Shown here: positions 1-7,044 of the stretch, one piece after another
How positions within the stretch are numbered: the first letter of the stretch is position 1
Layout of the letters: each line of letters opens with the position of its first letter
DNA from: Fimbriimonadaceae bacterium
GTDB lineage: Bacteria > Armatimonadota > Fimbriimonadia > Fimbriimonadales > Fimbriimonadaceae
Length of the DNA stretch: 9,954 nt
NCBI GenBank assembly: GCA_020849075.1
Contig: JADLGZ010000221.1
Coordinates: 1 to 9,954, forward strand
Direction: 5' to 3'
Translations under genes and position numbers: made by a program
The notes under the pieces: generated by a model
Told to the model about the DNA's origin: nothing
Databases searched by the model: none
What the model saw: only the letters and a program-made list of their open reading frames with translations

Positions 1-622
1 AGCCAGCTCCATAGGAAACCATCCCAAACTGGTCGGCACCCCAGGCTGTAATTTCTGTGTTACTATTGTAAATCCTGGCAATGGCCAAGGCGGGCGGGAC
101 TTTCAAGAACTGCAGAAACCCGATCGCACAGGAGATCCCTACGGTTAGCAATAATGCATTCAGGATCCACTTGCGGTACTCATGCCATACATGACTAATC
201 GTCGCAGTGTTAACGAAGTAGATGAGAGCAGCAACAAGGAAATAATTTGATGTTTCAAAGTCATTCGTTCGAGCTAGCTGCATACTGGCCAGATATGAAC
301 ACAGAGTCAACCACAACTGCACCAATATCACAAATCGAATTGGCCATATGATCCGGATTGGCACACCGAGTCTCCACCAAGTTACCGCCGAACAGAGTAC
401 AGCATTGAACATGACGTACTTTAGGTTTCCGGCGATAACGTCACTTCCCGGCAGTAGCAACAGGGCAAAGATTAGCCCGATCGTAATCAGGTTCCAGTAC
501 AGGAGCCCGCGGGGACCTTGCAGGAGCGCCAAGCGCCTGCCCTCGGCCATCCTGTGCCGAATCTGGTCCGGTGTTTGAAGGATTGACCCCCCGAGCCTAT
601 CCGTTCGTCTGGCTTGGGCCAT
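1..622 (-). CDS. O-antigen polymerase/ligase-like (Wzy/WaaL-type) membrane protein, N-terminal part
   Basis: Partial gene: the first 207 residues are present and the rest lies beyond the left edge. The likely role is polymerising or ligating lipid-linked oligosaccharide repeat units at the outer face of the inner membrane. The ATG at 622-620 shares one base with the TAA stop of the upstream co-polymerase gene (TAATG), which suggests translational coupling. After a basic, hydrophilic stretch of about 38 residues come about five hydrophobic segments, near residues 40-58, 66-85, 91-113, 126-143 and 153-173. The fifth is followed by FLQFLKVPP and a YNSN stretch, similar to the Q-x(n)-P-x(n)-Y region seen after the middle helices of the O-antigen ligase/polymerase family. 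The family call rests on topology, this short motif and the neighbours. The conserved periplasmic loop that separates polymerase from ligase is not in the window, so I cannot choose between Wzy, WaaL or a GumE/EpsG-like polymerase. Confidence 0.72.
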   Translation of the reverse strand, partial: MAQARRTDRLGGSILQTPDQIRHRMAEGRRLALLQGPRGLLYWNLITIGLIFALLLLPGSDVIAGNLKYVMFNAVLCSAVTWWRLGVPIRIIWPIRFVILVQLWLTLCSYLASMQLARTNDFETSNYFLVAALIYFVNTATISHVWHEYRKWILNALLLTVGISCAIGFLQFLKVPPALAIARIYNSNTEITAWGADQFGMVSYGAG

Positions 623-2706
623 TAGGCTGACTTAGCGTACGACTGAGTTCCGGTAAACGGCTCCTCGGTGGGAGAGGCGTCGGTAAGAACTAGACTGACT
701 TCCTTGGCTCCGGCTCGAGTTAAGAGCTCATAACCGTTTGGAATCTGGGCATAGTTTGTTGAGTTAGCCGAGACGACCATAAATACCTCGTTGACAGACT
801 CCGACAGCCGAGTGGCGTCTGCGAAGACATCGCATGGAGGCGTGTCAAAGACAATGACATCTGCTACCGACTTCAAGTGCTCCAATACTCCCTGCAATTG
901 CTCATCGGTGTAGTCAGAGGCGGACTTCGCCATTGTTGACCCAGCAGGTAAGAATGAAAGATTCTCATGCACTGTACTCATTACGACGTCAGTACCATCA
1001 CCTGGCAGGGTTTGTCGCTCAAGCAAATCGGAGAACCCTGTTCGCCCTTCGGCCTCAAATGCCTTTGTGGCAAGGAAGCGCACTGGGTCTGCGTCCACAA
1101 GCAGGACTCTCTTGCCGCTATGAGCTACACCCATTGCAAACTGAAGCGCACTACTGGTCCGCCCGGCGACGGAGCCGACACTTGTAAACATCACCGTTCG
1201 AGGCAAGGAGTGATCCTTAGCCAAGAATGTGAAGGCCATGTGCCTGAAACTTTCGCTCGGCCGACTTCCTTCGGTAGCGTAGGCTCGGAGGCCCTTTTGC
1301 TTGCCTCGTCCCATGGCAGGGATCGTCGCAACGACCGGAAGCCCAGTAAGCTCGGAAAGCTGCTGGGAAGTGTGCACTCGGAGGCGCATCGCCTCAACGG
1401 CAAAGCTGTAGATAAGGCCAACACAGAGGCCAGCGATCGTACCAATAAACAGATATTTGGAGATATCAGGTGCTACGGGTTGCTCAAACGCCCGCGCAGG
1501 GTTGATGACGGTCGCATAGCGAGCGTAATTGGCCTCTCGGCTCCGAAGATCATCAAGTTGGGCCTTAACGCGGCGGTAGTTTCCATCAGCCAAGTTCAAG
1601 TCCCTTGTAAGCTGTCGGATTTGCGCTTCGTTCGTAGGCAATGCGCTAAGGCGTTCGTTGATTTCCCGGTGGAAATTATCGGCGGCATCAACCTGGCGCC
1701 GCAACCCTTCGGCACGAGCCTTCGCGGTCAAGTAGGCGTTCAATAGGTTTTGGTAGACAGGATTTGGAGTTCGACTCTTGACCACCGTAGACAGAGCTTC
1801 CTTCTTTGCTTTATCAAGCTCAGCCATGAGCGCCCGGGTGTTCTGAGCAGCCTCAACTACTTTGGGGTTGTCTTCATAGTAACGAGCCCGCAGTCTCTCT
1901 AGCTCAATTCTCGCGGCCGCCAAGTTCCCCTCTAGGGTAGCAACCTTTGAGCTGACTTGGTCTGTAGAACTCCCATCAACCATCTCGGGCACCGAACTCA
2001 ATTGCTGCTGAAGTGATGCAACCTCCGCCTCGGCAGCCTCAGAGAGTCCCCGATACTCCTGCAATTTCTGCAATGCCGAACCCTCGGATGTGGTCGCAAC
2101 ATTGTTGCTTGCCGTGATGTCAACGATTGCGTTCTCTGCAGAGTACTGCTTGTACTTATCCTCAGCCTCGGCAAGGGACTTCTTTGATGCCGTTTCTTGA
2201 GCGGTCAGGTACCTAATGGCGTTCTGAAGGCCGTTCTGCGCATTGGTCTTCCTGAATTCGTTGTAGACCTCAGTCACCTGGGCGCAAATATCTTGGGCGA
2301 GGTCACGGTCATTGGCATGCACTCGGATCGTAGCGACGCTACCTTCCACCGTGGCCGTCGTCCGGGTTTCGGGAGTTAAGACATCGTACATCAAGTACAA
2401 AGGTACGAAGTTCTGCATCAAGTCAGGCTGATTCTTTGCCTGAGCAACGTTTCGCAGCGCCTGGTAGAAGATGGAATTGGATCGAATAACCTGCAACTCA
2501 GTCTGAGGATCATCGGCTTGCCCCGAGTTGAGAATGCGCTGGACGTCGGGCGTTAAGGTGGCTTGAGCATTACTTACGGCGGCACCACCAAGCAGAAGTT
2601 CGGCCGTTGCTTCGTAGATTTTCGGCGTAAACCAAGCCAATAAGCCGCCAGCCAATAGACCAAGAACAGCAAAGATTAACCCGCGCTTAAAGTGGAACTT
2701 GAACAT
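622..2706 (-). CDS. Wzz/Wzc-like polysaccharide co-polymerase with degenerate BY-kinase-type ATPase domain
   Basis: An inner-membrane chain-length regulator of polysaccharide polymerisation and export, 694 residues, close to the Wzc/GumC/EpsB size. A first membrane helix lies at about residues 9-26. A periplasmic Wzz-type domain follows, then long Ala/Glu/Lys/Gln-rich coiled coil (about 150-395) with a PNPVYQ motif at 314-319 and a GNVR-like NYRRV segment near 376. A second helix lies at about 417-437. The cytoplasmic ATPase-like domain runs from about 485 to the end. It keeps Walker A' (VLLVDAD, 534-540) and Walker B (VIVFDTPP, 617-624). The Walker A loop reads GSVAGRTS (511-518), with Arg516 in place of the invariant Lys. 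The C-terminus has one tyrosine (Tyr690) and no tyrosine cluster, so autokinase activity is doubtful. An in-frame TAG four codons upstream (2718-2716) rules out a longer reading from this ATG. Confidence 0.9.
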   Translation of the reverse strand: MFKFHFKRGLIFAVLGLLAGGLLAWFTPKIYEATAELLLGGAAVSNAQATLTPDVQRILNSGQADDPQTELQVIRSNSIFYQALRNVAQAKNQPDLMQNFVPLYLMYDVLTPETRTTATVEGSVATIRVHANDRDLAQDICAQVTEVYNEFRKTNAQNGLQNAIRYLTAQETASKKSLAEAEDKYKQYSAENAIVDITASNNVATTSEGSALQKLQEYRGLSEAAEAEVASLQQQLSSVPEMVDGSSTDQVSSKVATLEGNLAAARIELERLRARYYEDNPKVVEAAQNTRALMAELDKAKKEALSTVVKSRTPNPVYQNLLNAYLTAKARAEGLRRQVDAADNFHREINERLSALPTNEAQIRQLTRDLNLADGNYRRVKAQLDDLRSREANYARYATVINPARAFEQPVAPDISKYLFIGTIAGLCVGLIYSFAVEAMRLRVHTSQQLSELTGLPVVATIPAMGRGKQKGLRAYATEGSRPSESFRHMAFTFLAKDHSLPRTVMFTSVGSVAGRTSSALQFAMGVAHSGKRVLLVDADPVRFLATKAFEAEGRTGFSDLLERQTLPGDGTDVVMSTVHENLSFLPAGSTMAKSASDYTDEQLQGVLEHLKSVADVIVFDTPPCDVFADATRLSESVNEVFMVVSANSTNYAQIPNGYELLTRAGAKEVSLVLTDASPTEEPFTGTQSYAKSA

Positions 2707-2853
2707 AAAATGAGCCTACCAGTGCAACGTCCAATGCGTCGGAATCGCTCCCGACAACGGCCTATGATACTGGATTTTATAGCTATGACGAACGACGCAC
2801 CCAATACTTTCTCGGAAAAGCATTCTAGATTCATGAGGCCCGGATTCCATTTT
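2707..2853 (-). promoter_or_regulatory. Intergenic gap with candidate promoter for the co-polymerase gene
   Basis: This 147-base gap is the longest in the window and breaks an otherwise tight gene run. On the minus strand there is a TATAAA at 2781-2776 and a TTGGGT at 2804-2799, exactly 17 bases apart, which would leave a leader of about 65-70 bases before the ATG at 2706. The -10 matches the sigma-70 consensus at five of six positions, but the -35 matches at only three. I see no convincing hairpin followed by a T-run that would end transcription after the GT26 gene. A 68-codon reading frame crosses the gap but overlaps both neighbours and resembles nothing I know. The promoter is an inference from spacing and should be held loosely. 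Confidence 0.3.
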
Positions 2854-3582
2854 TTAGATTGGTCGATCAAGCAGAATCCCAACTACACCGCCCCAATACT
2901 CCACCAAGTAGCGCCTCCAAAGGCGCCTCGGTTCAACGCATAGTCGAAAAAGCCACTCCCCACCCAACCTCTGCATCCATTGCGGGGCCCGCTTCTTTTG
3001 ACCAGCAAGGAGTTCAAAGCTGCCCCCATTGGGAATCAGTACAGCTTGTGGGATCCTCGACCTAAGTCCAATGGCGAAAATGTCTTGCTTGGGTACCCCA
3101 AGAGCCAGAAAGATCAAACTGCGACCCGTCATTTCACGCGCAATAGCGTCAATAGTGTCATCGGTTGCGGCTAAACGACTCGAATTGATACCAATACGAT
3201 CCGAGCCAGGAATCTTTAGTTTATCCAAGGTGGCCCTCGGGTTCTCCCCCCCGATGATTCCTATTCGTTCGGCCTCAACAACTCTCAAAAGGTCAGCGGT
3301 CAGGTCTACCCCTGCGATTCGCTCGACCGGCAAAGTGCCTGCCCTTCGCTTCATCGCCCAAACAACCGGCATGCCGTCAGCCAAGATAAGATCTGCAGAA
3401 CGGATCCAATTGGCGTACTCTGAATCGCGCCGTGAACGAGCGATCATCTCAAGGTTCAGGGTAACGACCCGCGCTCCAACGCCATCCCTAACGCGCCGGG
3501 CAAGTTCGGCTACCGTATCCGAATAGCTGGCCGCAAGGATAGGCAGACCACAGACCGTGACAGTTCGGAGCGAGTTCTCCAT
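2854..3582 (-). CDS. WecG/TagA/CpsF family glycosyltransferase (GT26)
   Basis: A cytoplasmic, membrane-associated glycosyltransferase that adds a sugar to the undecaprenyl-diphosphate-linked primer. Family members transfer ManNAc (TagA), ManNAcA (WecG) or glucose (GumM); the donor cannot be read here. At 242 residues the length is normal. Family landmarks are in order: VVTLNLEM (39-46, with Thr41 and Asn43), the ADGMPVVWA loop (68-76), whose Asp69 matches the proposed catalytic Asp of TagA, RIAGVDL (88-94), the LGVPKQD loop (161-167), GGSFELLAG (186-194), and the C-terminal RAPQW and GGEWLFRL...EPRRLWRRYL stretch, which in TagA forms the membrane-associating appendage. The ATG at 3582 lies 9 bases after the TAG stop of the sugar transferase gene and in the same reading frame, with no Shine-Dalgarno sequence. 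Co-transcription with that gene is near certain from spacing, and the pair would perform the first two steps of repeat-unit assembly. Confidence 0.92.
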   Translation of the reverse strand: MENSLRTVTVCGLPILAASYSDTVAELARRVRDGVGARVVTLNLEMIARSRRDSEYANWIRSADLILADGMPVVWAMKRRAGTLPVERIAGVDLTADLLRVVEAERIGIIGGENPRATLDKLKIPGSDRIGINSSRLAATDDTIDAIAREMTGRSLIFLALGVPKQDIFAIGLRSRIPQAVLIPNGGSFELLAGQKKRAPQWMQRLGGEWLFRLCVEPRRLWRRYLVEYWGGVVGILLDRPI

Positions 3583-3591
3583 AAGGATAAA

Positions 3592-4326
3592 CTAATAGGA
3601 GCCACTGGAACTAATGACGGCGAGCGGAGTGCGAAGGATCAATTGAACATCCAACCAGAAGTTCATGCGCTCAACATATTGCCGGTCCAATTCCATCCAT
3701 TCTTGGAAGCTCAAGTTACTGCGTCCGCTGACCTGCCAAAAGCAAGTGATGCCTGGCTTGACCCGAAGGCGCTGCAGGTCAAGCTCACTATATTGCAACA
3801 CTTCATGAGGCAACGGTGGTCGTGGACCCACCATACTCATCTCCCCCTTCAGCACGCTGAGCAACTGGGGTAACTCGTCAAGGCTGAAGCGACGTAAGAA
3901 TCTGCCGATCGGGGTAACTCGTGGGTCGCACTTGATCTTGAACACCGGTCCATCCTTTTCGTTGTGCTCCTTGAGACTGTCCAGTAACTTATCGGCGTCT
4001 TGGACCATAGTTCGGAACTTCCAAAACGGGATTGGGGTTCCACATATGCCAACGCGTGTTGAGCAGTAGAAGATTGGCCCCCGGTCATAGAGCTTGACCA
4101 GCAGCATGGTTACAAGGAAAAGCGGTGATAATATGAGCAGCCAAATAGCGGACAAGACAATATCGGTCAGTCTTTTGGCGATCCGATACCCTATCGGTAG
4201 CTTCACTGGCTCAAGTTCAATGCAATTTGGAAGTCGCTCGCCAGCCTCGAACGAACCTCTCTTCCTCTGATCCGCACTATCGTTTACGTGGTCCGCAAGA
4301 TTACGATTCAATAAGGGCTCCTCCAT
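3592..4326 (-). CDS. Undecaprenyl-phosphate sugar-phosphate transferase (monotopic PGT, WcaJ/WbaP/GumD type catalytic domain)
   Basis: This is the initiating enzyme of the pathway: it moves a sugar-1-phosphate from a nucleotide sugar to undecaprenyl phosphate at the cytoplasmic face of the membrane. At 244 residues it is the short form, with the catalytic domain and one re-entrant hydrophobic helix (about 54-78) but without the four extra helices and CoA-binding-like domain of full-length WbaP or GumD. Family signatures are KRLTDIVLS (51-59), RVG (91-93), FWKFRTM (101-107), the catalytic Asp-Glu pair in FSLDELPQ (D150/E151), MVGPRPP (165-171), VKPGITCFWQVSGR (189-202) and a WLDVQLILRTP tail. 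The first 48 residues are hydrophilic and not conserved as far as I can tell. The last residues are SGSY where many homologues end GAY. The sugar could be Glc, Gal, GlcNAc or a modified sugar. The gene is separated from glmS by 105 bases and is followed closely by the GT26 gene. Confidence 0.94.
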   Translation of the reverse strand: MEEPLLNRNLADHVNDSADQRKRGSFEAGERLPNCIELEPVKLPIGYRIAKRLTDIVLSAIWLLILSPLFLVTMLLVKLYDRGPIFYCSTRVGICGTPIPFWKFRTMVQDADKLLDSLKEHNEKDGPVFKIKCDPRVTPIGRFLRRFSLDELPQLLSVLKGEMSMVGPRPPLPHEVLQYSELDLQRLRVKPGITCFWQVSGRSNLSFQEWMELDRQYVERMNFWLDVQLILRTPLAVISSSGSY

Positions 4327-4431
4327 GTAGCTTCGCAGAACGTCTCGAGCACCGTCCTAGCCACCTGAATTGACTATAACTACGAGAACGCTACAGGCCA
4401 GTTCCTGCAAAGTCCGTGCCAAGTCTCCTCC
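4327..4431 (-). promoter_or_regulatory. glmS-sugar transferase gap, weak promoter candidate
   Basis: A 105-base gap between the stop of glmS and the ATG of the sugar transferase, both on the minus strand. It holds a TATAGT at 4378-4373 that could serve as a -10 element, about 46 bases ahead of the ATG, but the segment 17 bases upstream (CTGGCC) is a poor -35. I see no strong stem-loop with a T-tract for glmS termination and no Shine-Dalgarno sequence before the sugar transferase ATG. Read-through from glmS is as likely as an internal promoter. Confidence 0.18.
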
Positions 4432-6261
4432 TTACTCGACCGTAACGCTCTTGGCCAGGTTCCGAGGTTGGTCGATTTCGCATCCATTTAAGCGAGCCAA
4501 ATGATAGGCAAGCAATTGCATCGGGATGATGCTAAGCAAGGCATTGAGGAACTCAGACCCGGACTTCGGAAGTCGGACAACAAACTCAGCAATCTTCGGG
4601 ATTAGATCATCTCCTTCCGTTGTGATAGCGAGCACTTGGCCACCTCGAGCCTGCATCTCCTTGATGTTACTGGCCAACTTCTCTCGCATCTCCGACTCGG
4701 TAGCCCCCATCACGGCGAAGACGCCTTTCTCAACAAGAGCGAGAGGTCCATGCTTCATCTCTCCAGCCGGTGATTCTTGCGTTGCTACATAGGCAATCTC
4801 CTTGAGCTTCAGGGCGCCTTCCAATGCCACGAGGGCATCGGCACCCCGACCTAGGAAGAAGACGAGCTTAGCATCGCGCATCTTTTCGGCAGCCCGGATG
4901 ATCTCACCTTCGGCTAGCATCGCCTGTTGCGCCAGTTCGGGCAGTTCAAGGAGGTCCCTAGTGATCTCCTCCACCCTCACCCCGGGCATCTCCTTTTCTT
5001 GGGCCACATGGAGCATCAACAAAACCAAGGCGATGACCTGGGCCGTAAAGGCTTTGGTACTCGCCACGCTGATCTCCGGGCCTGCTTGAGTGATGATTGT
5101 GCGATCGCATTCGCGGGCAATACTACTGCCAATCACATTGACAATCCCGAGCGTTCGGATACGTCGCCCTTGGCATAGTTTGAGCGCGGCAAGAGTATCG
5201 GCTGTCTCACCGGACTGGCTGATGAACAGGGCCAATGAGTTGGGCGAGAGCACCGGATCACCGTAACGGAATTCACTAGCGTGAAACACATCCGTAGGAA
5301 GTCGAAGGAGTTTCTCAAACAGGTACTTACCCATCAGCCCTGCGTGGTAGCTTGTTCCGCAAGCAACAATAACGATGCGATCCGTGTTGTTCCAGACCGA
5401 CTGGCCGAACACATTGTCTAGTCTCGCTCGGCCCTTATCATCAACGCGCCCGGCCAGGCATTGGCGCACTACTTCGGGCTGCTCGTGAATCTCTTTGAGC
5501 ATGAAGTGCTCGTAGCCGCCCTTCTCGGCCGCGGAAACATCCCAGTCAATGTGTAATGGCGATACCGGAAGTTCCTGCCCATCAAGGTTCGTTACCCTCA
5601 CACCTTCAGGCAGAAGGACGGCAATCCGATCATCTTCAAGAATGATTACGCTTCTCGTATAGGGGAGGAGAGCCGGTATGTCGCTCGCCAACATGGTCTC
5701 CCCTTCGCCCAGACCAATGACCAAGGGAGAAGCATTGCGGGCGCAAACAATCTTCTCCGGCTCGCGCTTGCTGACCACAACCAAGGCATAGGCGCCGCGC
5801 AAACGCTTCACGGCACGACGAACGGCTTCCTCAAGAGCAACGCCTTCCGTATACTCGCTCCCGATCACATGAGCGGCAACTTCCGTATCCGTATCACTTC
5901 TGAACTCACTTCCCTGCTGAGACAATTCAGCCTTGAGGTCAAGGTAGTTCTCAATAATCCCGTTATGAATAATAGAAATCTGTTCGAACTGATCGAAGTG
6001 AGGATGCGCATTCTCATCAGTCGGCGCGCCGTGGGTTGCCCAGCGTGAATGAGCTATGGCGAGGTGAACATTCGGGGTGCCATCGGCCATCAAGCCGGTC
6101 AACTCATTTAGCTTGCCCGCCCGCTTCAACACATTGATATCGCCATTCTCTAGGTACGCGACACCCGCACTGTCGTACCCACGGTACTCCAGCCGCTTCA
6201 GCTGATCGAAAACGACGTCCACCGCCTTGCGGGGCCCAACATAACCTGCGATACCACACAT
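4432..6261 (-). CDS. glmS: Glutamine-fructose-6-phosphate aminotransferase (isomerizing), GlmS
   Basis: Makes glucosamine-6-phosphate from fructose-6-phosphate and glutamine in the cytoplasm, the committed step to UDP-GlcNAc for peptidoglycan and surface glycans. I place the start at 6261 so that the protein begins MCGIAGYVG: Cys2, exposed after Met removal, is the glutaminase nucleophile. An ATG five codons upstream (6276) would bury it. The result is 609 residues, the same length as the E. coli enzyme. The class II glutaminase domain (2 to about 235) shows RWATHG (73-78), HNG (99-101) and SDTDTE (122-127). The two SIS domains show ACGTSYHAG (300-308), SQSGETADT (348-356) and SVASTKAF (398-405). 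Isomerase residues follow: Glu488, His504 in MKHGP, and Lys604 in the conserved LAKSVTVE end. No catalytic residue is missing. It is the first gene of the leftward block, and its product may feed the amino sugars used by the genes that follow. Confidence 0.98.
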   Translation of the reverse strand: MCGIAGYVGPRKAVDVVFDQLKRLEYRGYDSAGVAYLENGDINVLKRAGKLNELTGLMADGTPNVHLAIAHSRWATHGAPTDENAHPHFDQFEQISIIHNGIIENYLDLKAELSQQGSEFRSDTDTEVAAHVIGSEYTEGVALEEAVRRAVKRLRGAYALVVVSKREPEKIVCARNASPLVIGLGEGETMLASDIPALLPYTRSVIILEDDRIAVLLPEGVRVTNLDGQELPVSPLHIDWDVSAAEKGGYEHFMLKEIHEQPEVVRQCLAGRVDDKGRARLDNVFGQSVWNNTDRIVIVACGTSYHAGLMGKYLFEKLLRLPTDVFHASEFRYGDPVLSPNSLALFISQSGETADTLAALKLCQGRRIRTLGIVNVIGSSIARECDRTIITQAGPEISVASTKAFTAQVIALVLLMLHVAQEKEMPGVRVEEITRDLLELPELAQQAMLAEGEIIRAAEKMRDAKLVFFLGRGADALVALEGALKLKEIAYVATQESPAGEMKHGPLALVEKGVFAVMGATESEMREKLASNIKEMQARGGQVLAITTEGDDLIPKIAEFVVRLPKSGSEFLNALLSIIPMQLLAYHLARLNGCEIDQPRNLAKSVTVE

Positions 6262-6336
6262 AATTTGCTTGCACATAGTGTATTGGAACTGGGTCCTGCC
6301 GCGCTACGTTGTTGTGTAACGTCCTAGGCTTAGCTC
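6262..6336. promoter_or_regulatory. Divergent intergenic region between glmS and dprE2-like gene
   Basis: These 75 bases separate two genes that point away from each other, so promoters for both blocks would be expected here or inside the opposite gene. No good sigma-70 pair is visible in either direction. Leftward there is a TACACT at 6282-6277 as a possible -10 without a -35; rightward there is TTGGAA (6283-6288) 16 bases from TACGTT (6305-6310), a weak match. A short inverted repeat, ACGTT at 6306-6310 and AACGT at 6318-6322 around a 7-base spacer, sits just ahead of the rightward ATG and might be an operator. The region is too short for the glmS ribozyme found in Firmicutes. Promoter function is inferred from layout, not from motif quality. 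Confidence 0.35.
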
Positions 6337-7044
6337 ATGAAACCAACCCGGGCCATTGTTGTAGGCGGCACATCAGGTATCGGCCTTGAACTAGTCCGTG
6401 CTCTTCTCGCGGATGGAGTGCGAGTCGTGGCTGTGGGTCGCAACTTTGAGTCCCTTGAGGGATCGGAAGCAATAGTCTTTCCGTACGACATCCAACAGAC
6501 TTCAAATGTCCCGCAAGCCTTTGATTCCCTTACTGCGGCATTGGGTGGCTTGGACCTCTTGATCTATTGTGCTGGCGTCATGAATCCGGTTAGGCTAGAT
6601 GAGTTTGACACCCCAAAGGACTTGGAGATGATTGCCGTGAACGTAACGGGAGCCGTTGCTTGGATGAACCTCGCCGCCACCCATTTCCTCCGGACCAGGC
6701 AGGGCTGTCTAGTCGCAATTGGAAGTGTTGCGGGCGACCGAGGCCGCCAAGGGCAGCCCGTTTACAATGCTTCCAAAGCTTTCCTTCATACCTATGTTGA
6801 GTCGTTGAGGAATCGCCTGGCTCGACAAGGCGTGAGCGTCGTAACCATCAAACCGGGGCCAACCCGAACCCCAATGACCGCGCATCACGACCAGAAAGGC
6901 ATGATGGATCCAGCAGTCGCGGCCCGCCGTATTATCAATAAAGTGGGGCGCAATGGTGAGTTTTATTTGAGCCCGACGCACCAACTTATCGGCTTTATCT
7001 TCCGGCACATTCCCGGGCGGCTAATGAGGCGAATTCAAGTTTGA
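6337..7044 (+). CDS. dprE2: DprE2-like short-chain dehydrogenase/reductase
   Basis: The probable role is NAD(P)H-dependent reduction of the 2'-keto intermediate made by the DprE1-like partner, completing 2'-epimerisation of a polyprenyl-phosphoryl pentose. It is a classical SDR of 235 residues. The Rossmann loop is GGTSGIG (10-16), YCAG (77-80) stands in the NNAG position, and the active site is Asn102, Ser130, Tyr143 and Lys147 (YNASK), then KPGPTRT (172-178). From memory of Mycobacterium tuberculosis DprE2, the closest resemblance is at AGDRGR after the catalytic serine, RTPMTAHH, and the C-terminal FRHIPGRLMRR, which parallels LRHIPRSIFRK. The SDR fold is certain. The DprE2 assignment depends on those segments and on overlap with a DprE1-like gene. 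The ATG at 6337 has no Shine-Dalgarno sequence. Nothing in the active site is missing. Confidence 0.78.
   Translation: MKPTRAIVVGGTSGIGLELVRALLADGVRVVAVGRNFESLEGSEAIVFPYDIQQTSNVPQAFDSLTAALGGLDLLIYCAGVMNPVRLDEFDTPKDLEMIAVNVTGAVAWMNLAATHFLRTRQGCLVAIGSVAGDRGRQGQPVYNASKAFLHTYVESLRNRLARQGVSVVTIKPGPTRTPMTAHHDQKGMMDPAVAARRIINKVGRNGEFYLSPTHQLIGFIFRHIPGRLMRRIQV

Noticed and set aside
348..578. Plus-strand 76-codon frame near the left edge
   Set aside because: The opposite strand carries a continuous membrane protein frame across the whole segment, coupled to the gene upstream.
967..1746. Long plus-strand reading frame of 259 codons
   Set aside because: It lies fully antisense within the well-supported co-polymerase gene, has Cys/Arg/Ser-rich composition and matches no family I know. 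It is a shadow frame.
2676..2882. Minus-strand 68-codon frame spanning the gap upstream of the co-polymerase gene
   Set aside because: It overlaps both neighbouring genes and shows no domain, signal peptide or ribosome-binding site. The gap is better read as untranslated or promoter sequence.
3029..3526. Plus-strand reading frame of 165 codons
   Set aside because: Antisense to the GT26 gene, whose conserved motifs explain the whole stretch.
6262..6336. glmS ribozyme or riboswitch upstream of glmS
   Set aside because: Only 75 bases separate glmS from the divergent gene, too short for the ribozyme, and its conserved core is not visible.
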